This document shows, in pieces, positions 56,181 to 64,000 of a stretch of DNA of 64,000 bases. The DNA lies in NCBI GenBank assembly GCA_015548865.1, contig JADMXW010000002.1, positions 145,008-209,007 on the forward strand. Reading direction: 5' to 3'. Origin of the DNA: Serratia marcescens. Lineage in GTDB: Bacteria; Pseudomonadota; Gammaproteobacteria; Enterobacterales; Enterobacteriaceae. The notes under the pieces are model-generated. The model made no database searches, was not told where the DNA came from, and was given only the letters and a program-made list of their open reading frames with translations. The position numbers and the translations under genes were made by a program. The number at the start of each line of letters is the position of its first letter. Within the stretch, counting starts at the first letter, position 1.

Positions 56181-56200
56181 ACTGTCTCGGCGATTATTTA

Positions 56201-59200
56201 TTAACGGTTAAATCCAATCGAATGACTTTGATTTGGTTTCCCATCACAGTAATCTCGCCATACTGTACGCAACGTTTCTTCGATATACGTCGCTGGCGTG
56301 ACCCCATTTGCTTCAACTTGCTGAAATTTAGACCGCATTGATTGTCGATAGCGGTTTAACTCATCCAAACGACTGGCCCATGCGATCGCTTTATCAACAT
56401 AGTCAGCCGATGAAGAGGCAATAAACGCCTCCAGCCCGAGCCAGCATAGGTTAGCCGCGCCTTGATATGTTGGGTACGTATCCCCCAACTGCGTCAACGT
56501 TGGCACCCCCATCCACAATGCATGGTTGGTAGTCGTTCCCCCCGTATAAGGAAAGGTGTCCAACATCATATCAATCTCATGATGAACGGCTAAATACTCA
56601 TGTATCGGCGTTCTCTGGCGTAAATCTAATTGCTCTTTCTTTACACCGAGAGAGATGAATTTATTGCGAACAAGATCGATATCTTTCTGATCGGAAAGTG
56701 CACCAATGACCATTTTACTCGTAGGCAATGCCTGCAATATCTCAGCCCACAAACTGAACTGCCGATCATTAAATTTCTGCATACGATTCATGCTGCCAAA
56801 AGTAAAATAACCTTTCTTCAGCGCAGGCAATTCATTCACATCGGGGCTACCAGGAACAGGTTTAAATTGCTGAGCAGTACGATAATAAAGCAATTTTTCC
56901 ACAAACTGCTGCTCGATGGATTGCGGTAATGATTTCAAGTTTATGGACATGAAATAATCCATGGAACGCACGCCTGTTGTTCCGGGATAGCCAATCCAGC
57001 TAATTTGAATTGGCGCAGGTTTAAAGGCAAACATGGGCAAGCGGTTGTAGCCTGTATGACCAGACAAGTCAAACAGGATGTCAATTTGCTCATGATGTAT
57101 TAATTCTGCCAATTCCACATCACTCATGCCATAAACGGCATGCCACCCTTGCGCTGTTTGCTCAATATATTTTGTGACGTCATCATAGAAAGCAGACGTC
57201 GCATAGGCATGCAGCGAAAACTGATTACGATCGATAGAATCCCACAGCGGTCGCAGAAAATTCATCACGGGATGATCATAGAGATCGCCAGAAACAAAAC
57301 CGATTCTTAGTTTACGATCAGGCTCCCGACTCCCCATCGGCGTAAAATGCCGTTGATATTGCAGTGCTTGTCTGCCAACCAGCTCACCAAATTTACAATG
57401 TTCTGCGAACAAAGATGCCGGCGTTTGCGTGATATCATGTGTCAACGTAAATAAGTAGGTGCTATACAGTGCACTATCATCTGGGGCAATGGCGCGCATA
57501 CGGCTAAAATAGGTAGCCGCCTCACTCATCCTGCCTTGAACACTGAGCAAATCTGCCAAGTTATTTAAAACAACAGGATCCTTGGGAGCGAACATTAACG
57601 CTTTACGCAAACAAAGTTCAGCACCGACCACAACACCGCTACTTTTATACAGCGCTCCCAACGCATTCCAAGCAGATGAGTTATGTTTATCACAGCGCAA
57701 AATCTTACGAATCAGACGCCCTGCATAGAAATGTCGGTTGGTGTGCCAATAAAGGCGAGCAATATCCAGATAAATATCCCAAGACCCGGCATGTAATGAA
57801 AGCGTTTTCAGTAGTGCCACTAGCGCCTCATCATAGGCACCTGTTTTTAAATTCGTTTGTCCCAAAAGATGCCAGCAATGAATATTTGATGGCATTTTTT
57901 CGACCATAGCCATTGCTTGACGACGTGCTTCAGCAAATTCATTTGTATCAATCAAACGTGTTATTTGCTGATAAACTTTGTTGTTTAATGGTTGTGAGTC
58001 AAAAGTCTTCTTATTGGTCCGTTTTCGGTTGGTCTGGCCTGAGGACGGATGTTTATATCCACCAACACTGATTTCACTGACATACATGATCAATGAGCCC
58101 AGATAGCGCTCACTTTTTGACGGGCAGGTTTGCAGCAACTGCTGGTAATAATGTTTCCAACTCAGAACATCTCCCCATAAAACACCAGCAATGCGCAAAC
58201 GTTCCAATAAGGCATAGCACTCTTCTCGCAGAGGCAGTTCTGCCTCTTGTCGCAATAATTTTGCCAAGTAGGCCAATTCCTGATGACTGAAAGTAAGCTC
58301 TACCTTGTCATGCCAGAAATTAAATACTGATACAGGGATATTCTCTGCCAGATTGCCCTGCCAAAGCGAATCCACACCGGGTAGCAACTGCAATGTGGGT
58401 TGAGAACAGCGATTATAGGGTTCTTCATGTAATCTAAAATACAGTCCATCAATCCCCTTGGTAAACAGCATCTGCAATGCTTGAAGGATGTCTTCCCTAT
58501 GTAACTTCCCATCTTCTTCATTTTCTGGCGCTTGTGTATTAAACGCCAATTGCTCAAAACTCACGCTGTGAGGCCATGCATCACTAATCACATCCATCAT
58601 ATTTAATGCGAGTTCATGATTGATATGCACGACCCTATCTGTCCCAAGACGATGGGCATTCGCAACTTGACCATCATCAGTGACAGCACGTTGAAAACTT
58701 CCGCCCCAGTGAAAATCTTTTAGTCTCCCTAAATCCGGCACCGGCAAAATAGCTTCACTGCGTGTGTCCTGCACCAATAAACTGAAGCGTTGGCTACGCC
58801 CTGTTGCGAAATCAAGATATTGCTGCCCTAGTAACTTGTTATCGTTGGGACAAGCAATCCGATGTAATTTTTCAACCTCTGGACCATAGTACGCAGCGAG
58901 TTCTGTATGCGGAGACAAATCGCCAACATAGGCAAATCCTACCTCCGAAACCATGGCGTAAAAATCAACCAGGTAGCTGGGTTCATTAAGGTTCTGCAGA
59001 TACTGTAAACTCAACGCAAGGTCAGAGCGGCTATCCGCTTGCTTCACCCAATCTTGCAACGCTTCACGCAACGGATTTGCCTCTGACAGTCCCAAAGACA
59101 TGAATGTCAGCATGGCACGGGCGCTGGATACCCTTTCTGCCGGCGTTTGTGCCAAGCTGCTATGCAGTTGCAGCGCATCCTGCAGTACCTCTGCTGTTTT

Positions 59201-59704
59201 ATACCCTGGATATGTGCTCCAAGAGATACACGCAACACCACGTTCCGAGAGATGTACTTTGACCCAGGCAAGTAGCGCCGTGCGGATAGTGTTAGAGATG
59301 GTCGCAAAGTGACCATGAATAATGATGTAGTCAAACTTACCCAAATCACTGTTTAATAAGTCATCCAACCCAACAGCGGCCAGTTGAACATTTTCCACTG
59401 ACATGGCTTGCAAGGTTTGCAGCCCCTGCTCTATCAACGCATCATCCAGATCGATGCCAATGGCCTGACTGTTCTCATAAGCCAGAACAAACGGCAGCAG
59501 ATTCCCGCCTGTACCACAACCCAGTTCTAATACCCGCGCTTTTTCCAATGCGGGTGCCTGGATACCGTAAAGATGGGCAACCGCCATGATATGGGCCGGA
59601 GACGTCTGTGGAACGACAGACAATGCATGCCCTAAAGGTCCTGTGCGGGTTTGATGAGCTGCTTTAGCGGTATCAAGCGTAATCACAAAATTTTCCTTAA
59701 CCAA
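56201..59704 (-). CDS. Giant methyltransferase-TPR-GT41 glycosyltransferase, copy 2 (intact SAM site)
   Basis: A 1167-residue multidomain protein. A class I methyltransferase domain has motif I VLELGCGTGGNL at residues 58-69. A methyltransferase-regulatory domain follows (EPSYLVDFYAMVSEVGFAYVG near 241-260), then a winged-helix-like part to about 540. TPR repeats span about 575-745, and a SPINDLY/OGT-like GT41 domain about 795-1150 with DLSGHTGYNRLP (His883), SMNRMQKFND (Lys977) and DTFPYTGGTTTNHALWMGVP. Soluble GT41 enzymes add O-linked sugars to Ser/Thr. Lying between fliC and fliA, it probably glycosylates flagellin; the methyltransferase may cap the sugar. Confidence 0.83.
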   Translation of the reverse strand: MVKENFVITLDTAKAAHQTRTGPLGHALSVVPQTSPAHIMAVAHLYGIQAPALEKARVLELGCGTGGNLLPFVLAYENSQAIGIDLDDALIEQGLQTLQAMSVENVQLAAVGLDDLLNSDLGKFDYIIIHGHFATISNTIRTALLAWVKVHLSERGVACISWSTYPGYKTAEVLQDALQLHSSLAQTPAERVSSARAMLTFMSLGLSEANPLREALQDWVKQADSRSDLALSLQYLQNLNEPSYLVDFYAMVSEVGFAYVGDLSPHTELAAYYGPEVEKLHRIACPNDNKLLGQQYLDFATGRSQRFSLLVQDTRSEAILPVPDLGRLKDFHWGGSFQRAVTDDGQVANAHRLGTDRVVHINHELALNMMDVISDAWPHSVSFEQLAFNTQAPENEEDGKLHREDILQALQMLFTKGIDGLYFRLHEEPYNRCSQPTLQLLPGVDSLWQGNLAENIPVSVFNFWHDKVELTFSHQELAYLAKLLRQEAELPLREECYALLERLRIAGVLWGDVLSWKHYYQQLLQTCPSKSERYLGSLIMYVSEISVGGYKHPSSGQTNRKRTNKKTFDSQPLNNKVYQQITRLIDTNEFAEARRQAMAMVEKMPSNIHCWHLLGQTNLKTGAYDEALVALLKTLSLHAGSWDIYLDIARLYWHTNRHFYAGRLIRKILRCDKHNSSAWNALGALYKSSGVVVGAELCLRKALMFAPKDPVVLNNLADLLSVQGRMSEAATYFSRMRAIAPDDSALYSTYLFTLTHDITQTPASLFAEHCKFGELVGRQALQYQRHFTPMGSREPDRKLRIGFVSGDLYDHPVMNFLRPLWDSIDRNQFSLHAYATSAFYDDVTKYIEQTAQGWHAVYGMSDVELAELIHHEQIDILFDLSGHTGYNRLPMFAFKPAPIQISWIGYPGTTGVRSMDYFMSINLKSLPQSIEQQFVEKLLYYRTAQQFKPVPGSPDVNELPALKKGYFTFGSMNRMQKFNDRQFSLWAEILQALPTSKMVIGALSDQKDIDLVRNKFISLGVKKEQLDLRQRTPIHEYLAVHHEIDMMLDTFPYTGGTTTNHALWMGVPTLTQLGDTYPTYQGAANLCWLGLEAFIASSSADYVDKAIAWASRLDELNRYRQSMRSKFQQVEANGVTPATYIEETLRTVWRDYCDGKPNQSHSIGFNR

Positions 59705-59747
59705 TTAACTTTCTAAAGATGTTTAAAATGAAATCGGCCAGCGGTAA

Positions 59748-62700
59748 TTACTTGTCAACCGAAGCACGGTGCCCTACCGCAAAACTCTCTGGCGAGAGGC
59801 CCAGACAATATCGATGCCAACACTCGCGGAACATCTGCTCTACATAACCGGAAGTTGACGTCTGATTTTCATCCTTGTATAGCAGGTTTATTCGTGCACG
59901 AAGCCCAAGCCGGATTGCATTCAATTCATCGAGCCTCCCTGTCCACTCTACCGCGCGCTCGACAAATTGTGCCCTGTTCGTAACAACGAAGTCGGATAAG
60001 CCAAGTGAATGCATAATCGATGATCCTTGGCGAGACACCAGCGTTTCACCTTCCAGTGAAATCGTAGGTACCCCCATTAATACAGCATGATTTGTCACCG
60101 TTCCCCCGGTAAAAGGGAAAGTATCTAACAATAAGTCGATATCATGGTGTGTCTGTAGGTATTGCTCTAACTCCATACCTTCCAGAAGTTTGATGCGTTC
60201 CAGATCAATGCCATGAGCACGCATTTTTTTGAGCACCGTCCCCCAGACGGGAGATGGTAAATGTCCAATGATCATTTTCGACGTGGGTACACGGGTCAAA
60301 ACGTCGGCCCAGGTATCCAAAACATCATCATTGATTTTATTCGCACGGTTAAAGCTGCCGAACGTGAAATAACCATTATTCAGTGCTGGTAGTTCGTTAA
60401 CTGTCTGTCTTTCTTCCAAACTGCCAAAATTGAATGGCAATGACAGATAAATCAATTTTTCTGTAAATTGAGCCTCAAGCGCAGGATCTTTAGTGACAGG
60501 GAATAGCGTGGCATAGTAATCCATTGTCGGTAAACCCGTTGTGGCATGGTAACCAATCCAAGAGATTTGTATTGGAGCAGGTTTAAGCGCAAATGTGCTT
60601 AAGCAATTGTGCCCAGTGTGACCAGAGAGATCGACAAGAATATCAATTTGATCGGTCTTGATCATTTCTGCCAACTCGATCGGGTTGGTATGCCGGATAT
60701 CACGCCATGCGTCTGCGGTCGCTTCAAAGTGGTCCGTACCTTCATTGCGAAGGTAGCCAGGGCTATTGTTGTAACAATAAAACTCAAAGTGCTCTCGACT
60801 TAGTCGATCCCATATGGGAGTAAAAAAGAACCCAACGGGATGTCTGGTACGCAAATCACCCGAAACGAAGCCAACACGAAGCTTGCGATCGGGTGTGATA
60901 TCTTCTGGACGATACCCTACAAAATCTTGTTGCGTTGCCCATGCCATTTCGCCTTTGGCATACGCCAAATGGCAATCGAGAAGTTTCTGTGTGGAAACTT
61001 TAGCACTGTGAGAAAGAATAAAGGACAGCTGGCTATAGATATAATAATCGGCGAGTGGGTCTTTTATTGAGCTGTATAAGAATTCAATACCTTCATCCAG
61101 TTTGGACTGAGCACACAAGCTTCCACCAAGTAATCTCCTGATTTGTTGACTTTTAGGGGCTAATGTCATCGCTTGACGTGCACAGTATTCTGCATGATCC
61201 AGCGTATTACTTTCACTGTGAAGAAGTCCGAGCAAGAACCAATCAGGAGAACTATTTTTATCACAGCGTAAAATGGCACGAGAAAGACGCCCGGCAGCCC
61301 AAAACATCCGATACTGATAAAGCGCCATCGACAATTCAGAATAAACAAAAATACTGGTCGAATTAAATGAAAGCATGCGAACCAGCATTAAAACAACCGA
61401 TTCATCATCCGCAACACGGCGATAAAAACGCACCAGGTAATAACACCCCTTTAGGGTTTTCATTAAGCGCTCGCGTTCTTGTTCAACCAACGCAATGGCG
61501 CTTCTGTTATCACATCGCATTAAGTGTTTATTAATTTCAAAGACTAACTCACTATCAATCGAATCATCAATTTTTTCCGCCATGTGCGGATCGGTAGCTT
61601 TAGCCAAACTCTCAAATTGATGAGTAAAGAAACCGCCAGCAGACACATCGCTGGAAAAAAGTAACAAGGAACAGGTTAATCGGCCGAGATCAATCAACTC
61701 AGCGTCACGTGCAACCTGCTGGTAATACCGCTTCCATCCAAGAACAGACGCGGTGAGCAACCCTTTACGATGCAGGCCATCGATCAACAATCGGTTCTCG
61801 CTAGTCAGCGTTTGTACAGGCGCCAGTAACTGCTGGCGCTCTTCTCGCGTCACTTCAACGATTTCATGCCATAGATTCAGCACAGAGAATTCGTTATCCG
61901 TCCTCTGTAGCTGCAACACCACACTCTCTGGCACGGTGACATAATGCGTCAAAGACCTCGCGTAACTGTCAGCCCCCAGTTGAATGTGTAGACTGGCTAT
62001 CCCTTTATTCAATAATGCCTTGAGTGCATTTAACACTTTCTCTTCATGATTGAATGAAAAGGGAGAATCAGGATTATCATCCGGCAAACGACAATGGAAC
62101 ACTAACTGCTCATAACTCACACTGTAGGGCCAGGCATCCCCCAACGTGTCCAATACACTGAGTACCATAATATCATTGGTACTCAGTGTGACCCCATCAT
62201 GGCCTATAAGTGTATTGTAGGTGCTACGGATATCAGGCGTTATTCGACGAAAACTGCCAGCCCACCGCAAGTTTTTTAAGCGCTCATAATCAGGCTCTTG
62301 CAGAATCTCTGGCGCACGCTGTTGCGCAACCAACAGGCTAACGTGCTGATGGCGGTTTACTGCAATATCAAGATATTGTTGTGCCATCAGTTTATCGCTG
62401 CCATGGGTAAGGTACTCCCACTCAGGGATAGCATTTTGCTGGTAGTAATCGGGCCTTTCAGTCTCAGGACGCACATCGCCCACATAGACCAGACCAATAC
62501 TCTCTATCCGGTTATTAAACTCAACCAGATAGCTGGTTTCATTCTTAGTTTCTAAAAAGTAGTGTGCAAATAACGGATCTGATAATGATGCAGCCTTTTG
62601 GATATTTTGTTTATATAACTCATCACCAACAGAGCTGTTTTCAGGCATGCTTTTTTCACGCCATGCCAACATATCCCTACCATATGCTATTTGCTCAGCT

Positions 62701-63266
62701 AAATTCTCGCCTCTGCTACTGTGCATCTGAATGGCATCGCGCAATGCCTCCATCGATTTGGCACCTGGTTGGCATAGCCATTCATGGGCGATGACACCAC
62801 GCGCAGTCAAATTCTGTAGACAAAAACTCAGTACCAGATCGGTGACGTCATTGGACAGAAACGAAAAATTCTGCTGAATAATAATATAATCAAAGGGTTC
62901 CCATTGACTGTTCAATAAATCGGCCAAAGACAATCGACAAATTTGCAAATTCGGTGGAAAGGCAATAGGCGCTATGTTCTGAGCGTCTTCTGACTCGGCG
63001 TCTAACTCAACAGCAACTATCCGAGCTTGCGGATACGTCGTGGCAAAAGGCAACAAGCTGCATCCATCATTGCAGCCCAGCACAAGAGTACGTGAATGGG
63101 CGACATTCGCTGTTTCCAGGCCATACAACCATGAAACTGCATGAATATGATCGACCGAGCCATACACACGGCGCACCGGCGTCGGCACCAAGGCTTTCTT
63201 ATCACTGATCTTGCCTTTCTGATCACTATTCGGGTTGTTACTTATCGATATGTCTAATGCCGCCAT
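59748..63266 (-). CDS. Giant methyltransferase-TPR-GT41 glycosyltransferase, copy 1 (degenerate SAM site)
   Basis: A 1172-residue paralogue of the next gene, with the same domain order. The SAM motif I is altered: TLVLGCNDGCSL at 60-71 lacks the acidic residue and two glycines of the VLELGCGTGG form, so methyl transfer is doubtful. The regulatory domain (ETSYLVEFNNRIESIGLVYVG), degenerate TPRs and the GT41 part (DLSGHTGHNCLSTFALKPAP, SFNRANKIND, DTFPFTGGTVTNHAVLMGVP) are present. It is the first gene after fliC, separated by the fliC terminator, and leads the five-gene operon; a weak TTGTTT-N18-TATAAA element lies upstream. Confidence 0.83.
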   Translation of the reverse strand: MAALDISISNNPNSDQKGKISDKKALVPTPVRRVYGSVDHIHAVSWLYGLETANVAHSRTLVLGCNDGCSLLPFATTYPQARIVAVELDAESEDAQNIAPIAFPPNLQICRLSLADLLNSQWEPFDYIIIQQNFSFLSNDVTDLVLSFCLQNLTARGVIAHEWLCQPGAKSMEALRDAIQMHSSRGENLAEQIAYGRDMLAWREKSMPENSSVGDELYKQNIQKAASLSDPLFAHYFLETKNETSYLVEFNNRIESIGLVYVGDVRPETERPDYYQQNAIPEWEYLTHGSDKLMAQQYLDIAVNRHQHVSLLVAQQRAPEILQEPDYERLKNLRWAGSFRRITPDIRSTYNTLIGHDGVTLSTNDIMVLSVLDTLGDAWPYSVSYEQLVFHCRLPDDNPDSPFSFNHEEKVLNALKALLNKGIASLHIQLGADSYARSLTHYVTVPESVVLQLQRTDNEFSVLNLWHEIVEVTREERQQLLAPVQTLTSENRLLIDGLHRKGLLTASVLGWKRYYQQVARDAELIDLGRLTCSLLLFSSDVSAGGFFTHQFESLAKATDPHMAEKIDDSIDSELVFEINKHLMRCDNRSAIALVEQERERLMKTLKGCYYLVRFYRRVADDESVVLMLVRMLSFNSTSIFVYSELSMALYQYRMFWAAGRLSRAILRCDKNSSPDWFLLGLLHSESNTLDHAEYCARQAMTLAPKSQQIRRLLGGSLCAQSKLDEGIEFLYSSIKDPLADYYIYSQLSFILSHSAKVSTQKLLDCHLAYAKGEMAWATQQDFVGYRPEDITPDRKLRVGFVSGDLRTRHPVGFFFTPIWDRLSREHFEFYCYNNSPGYLRNEGTDHFEATADAWRDIRHTNPIELAEMIKTDQIDILVDLSGHTGHNCLSTFALKPAPIQISWIGYHATTGLPTMDYYATLFPVTKDPALEAQFTEKLIYLSLPFNFGSLEERQTVNELPALNNGYFTFGSFNRANKINDDVLDTWADVLTRVPTSKMIIGHLPSPVWGTVLKKMRAHGIDLERIKLLEGMELEQYLQTHHDIDLLLDTFPFTGGTVTNHAVLMGVPTISLEGETLVSRQGSSIMHSLGLSDFVVTNRAQFVERAVEWTGRLDELNAIRLGLRARINLLYKDENQTSTSGYVEQMFRECWHRYCLGLSPESFAVGHRASVDK

Positions 63267-63388
63267 TTGACTAACCTCTGATTGCGCTAATGGACAGATT
63301 ACCCGTCTTTCTCCTGTTCAATGCAGTGAAAACGTCCTTTTATAGCCGTTAATTCAGGACTAAAACAAAATTATGATGTTCATCGAAC

Positions 63389-63421
63389 AAAAAAATAAAA
63401 AGCCAGCTCGTGAGCTGGCTT
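63389..63421 (-). terminator. Rho-independent terminator of fliC
   Basis: On the minus strand, a stem of about 9 bp (agccagctc / gagctggct) with loop ac is followed by a T-rich run. It begins 18 bp after the fliC stop. Confidence 0.9.
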
Positions 63422-63439
63422 CGATGAAAAAAATTATGC

Positions 63440-64000
63440 TTAACGCAGCAAAGACAGCACGGTCTGAGGAACCTGGTTCGCCTGAGCCAATACCGCAGTG
63501 CCCGCCTGTTGCAGGATCTGGTTTTTGCTCATGTTGGACACTTCAGTCGCCACATCAGCATCTTCGATACGGCTACGTGCAGAAGATAAGTTAGTAACGG
63601 TGTTGTTCAGGTTAGTGATGGTGGACTCGAAACGGTTCTGAATCGCACCCAGGTCACTACGTTGGTTATCAACGGCTTTCAGTGCAGTATCGACATCTGC
63701 CAGTACAGAGGTGCTCAGTACGTCGAAGCCTTTTGCTGCAACCTGACGAGCACCCGCGGCGGTACTGGTGCCAGCAACGGTAACTTGCCCACCTGAAACG
63801 GCATCAGTGCCACTAGATACATATTTGTTCCAGCCACCATTACCCTGAATGGCAATACCGATAGTTTCGCTATCGTTAGCACCAACCTGGATAGAAACAG
63901 TGGTTGCAGCAGTGCTGGACAGCACTTTGATGCCGTTGAACTGAGTTTGAGAAGCAACGCGGTCAATTTCAGCCAGACGTTGGTTAACTTCAGACTGGAT
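63440..64000 (-). CDS. fliC: Flagellin FliC (C-terminal part; gene runs off the window)
   Basis: The last 186 residues of flagellin. They read [15 protein letters not shown] then [12 protein letters not shown], a short variable region, and the conserved C-terminal D1/D0 helices ([47 protein letters not shown]). The frame is open to the right edge, so the N-terminal part lies outside. The central variable domain, where sugars are usually attached, is short here. The ATG-like start seen at 63925 is only an internal GTG codon. Confidence 0.97.
   Translation of the reverse strand: MQSEVNQRLAEIDRVASQTQFNGIKVLSSTAATTVSIQVGANDSETIGIAIQGNGGWNKYVSSGTDAVSGGQVTVAGTSTAAGARQVAAKGFDVLSTSVLADVDTALKAVDNQRSDLGAIQNRFESTITNLNNTVTNLSSARSRIEDADVATEVSNMSKNQILQQAGTAVLAQANQVPQTVLSLLR

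Noticed and set aside
1..64000. CRISPR arrays and complete insertion sequences
   Set aside because: No regularly spaced direct repeats and no transposase frames were seen anywhere in the window.

Overview
The window looks like chromosome from a soft-rot enterobacterium (Enterobacterales, family Pectobacteriaceae, most like Pectobacterium or a close relative). Most proteins read as close relatives of Escherichia coli K-12 proteins in partly conserved order. Two signs narrow it further: a KdgR-like operator in front of an RpiB-type isomerase, and a 'tataccctaaataatt' intergenic repeat that I associate with Pectobacterium, Serratia and Photorhabdus. The genus is inferred, not proven.

Layout. 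1-17.4 kb is conserved core: yceD and maf (divergent), rluC and rne (divergent), an ABM-domain monooxygenase, pyrC, dinI, a small coiled-coil protein, bssS, trhO, an old-yellow-enzyme reductase, lpxL and the opgGH operon. Three copies of a roughly 90-bp palindromic repeat lie between these genes. 17.8-21.4 kb holds a DUF2946/PepSY membrane pair and a chemoreceptor. 21.4-29.6 kb is an AT-rich accessory stretch ending at a tRNA-Ser(UGA) gene. It carries an Arc-like regulator, an OrtT/GhoT-type membrane toxin, a universal stress protein, DUF4186 and Nudix proteins, the small protein MgtS with a PhoP box, a lipoprotein, a RidA protein, a free-standing H-NS DNA-binding domain, a GST, and a chimeric pilus-tip/HNH-nuclease gene coupled to a colicin-type immunity gene.

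29.9-44.7 kb is conserved core in the order yccA, tusE, yccX, hspQ, yccU, yccT, mgsA, helD, yccF, yccS, sxy, sulA, ompA, matP, lonH, fabA. 44.7-50.1 kb has a YebE-like protein, the KdgR-controlled isomerase candidate, tRNA-Ser(GGA) and a three-gene Fe3+/organophosphate-type ABC importer. 50.4-64 kb has phoH, then fliZ and fliA, a five-gene flagellin-modification operon, and the 3' part of fliC at the right edge.

How the genes work together. The block between fliC and fliA has two giant tandem paralogues, each joining a methyltransferase module, TPR repeats and a GT41 (SPINDLY/OGT-like) glycosyltransferase. They are followed by a sugar aminotransferase and two left-handed beta-helix acyltransferases. 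That set could make an N-acylated amino-deoxy sugar and attach it to flagellin, as in other flagellin glycosylation islands; the sugar cannot be read from sequence. SOS control is visible at dinI and sulA (LexA boxes), heat-shock control at hspQ (sigma-32), Mg2+ control at mgtS (PhoP), fatty-acid control at fabA (FadR and FabR sites) and pectin-catabolite control at the isomerase gene (KdgR).

The most unusual locus is 26967-28404 on the minus strand, where a GST gene, the pilus-tip/HNH chimera and the immunity gene are chained by overlapping stop and start codons.
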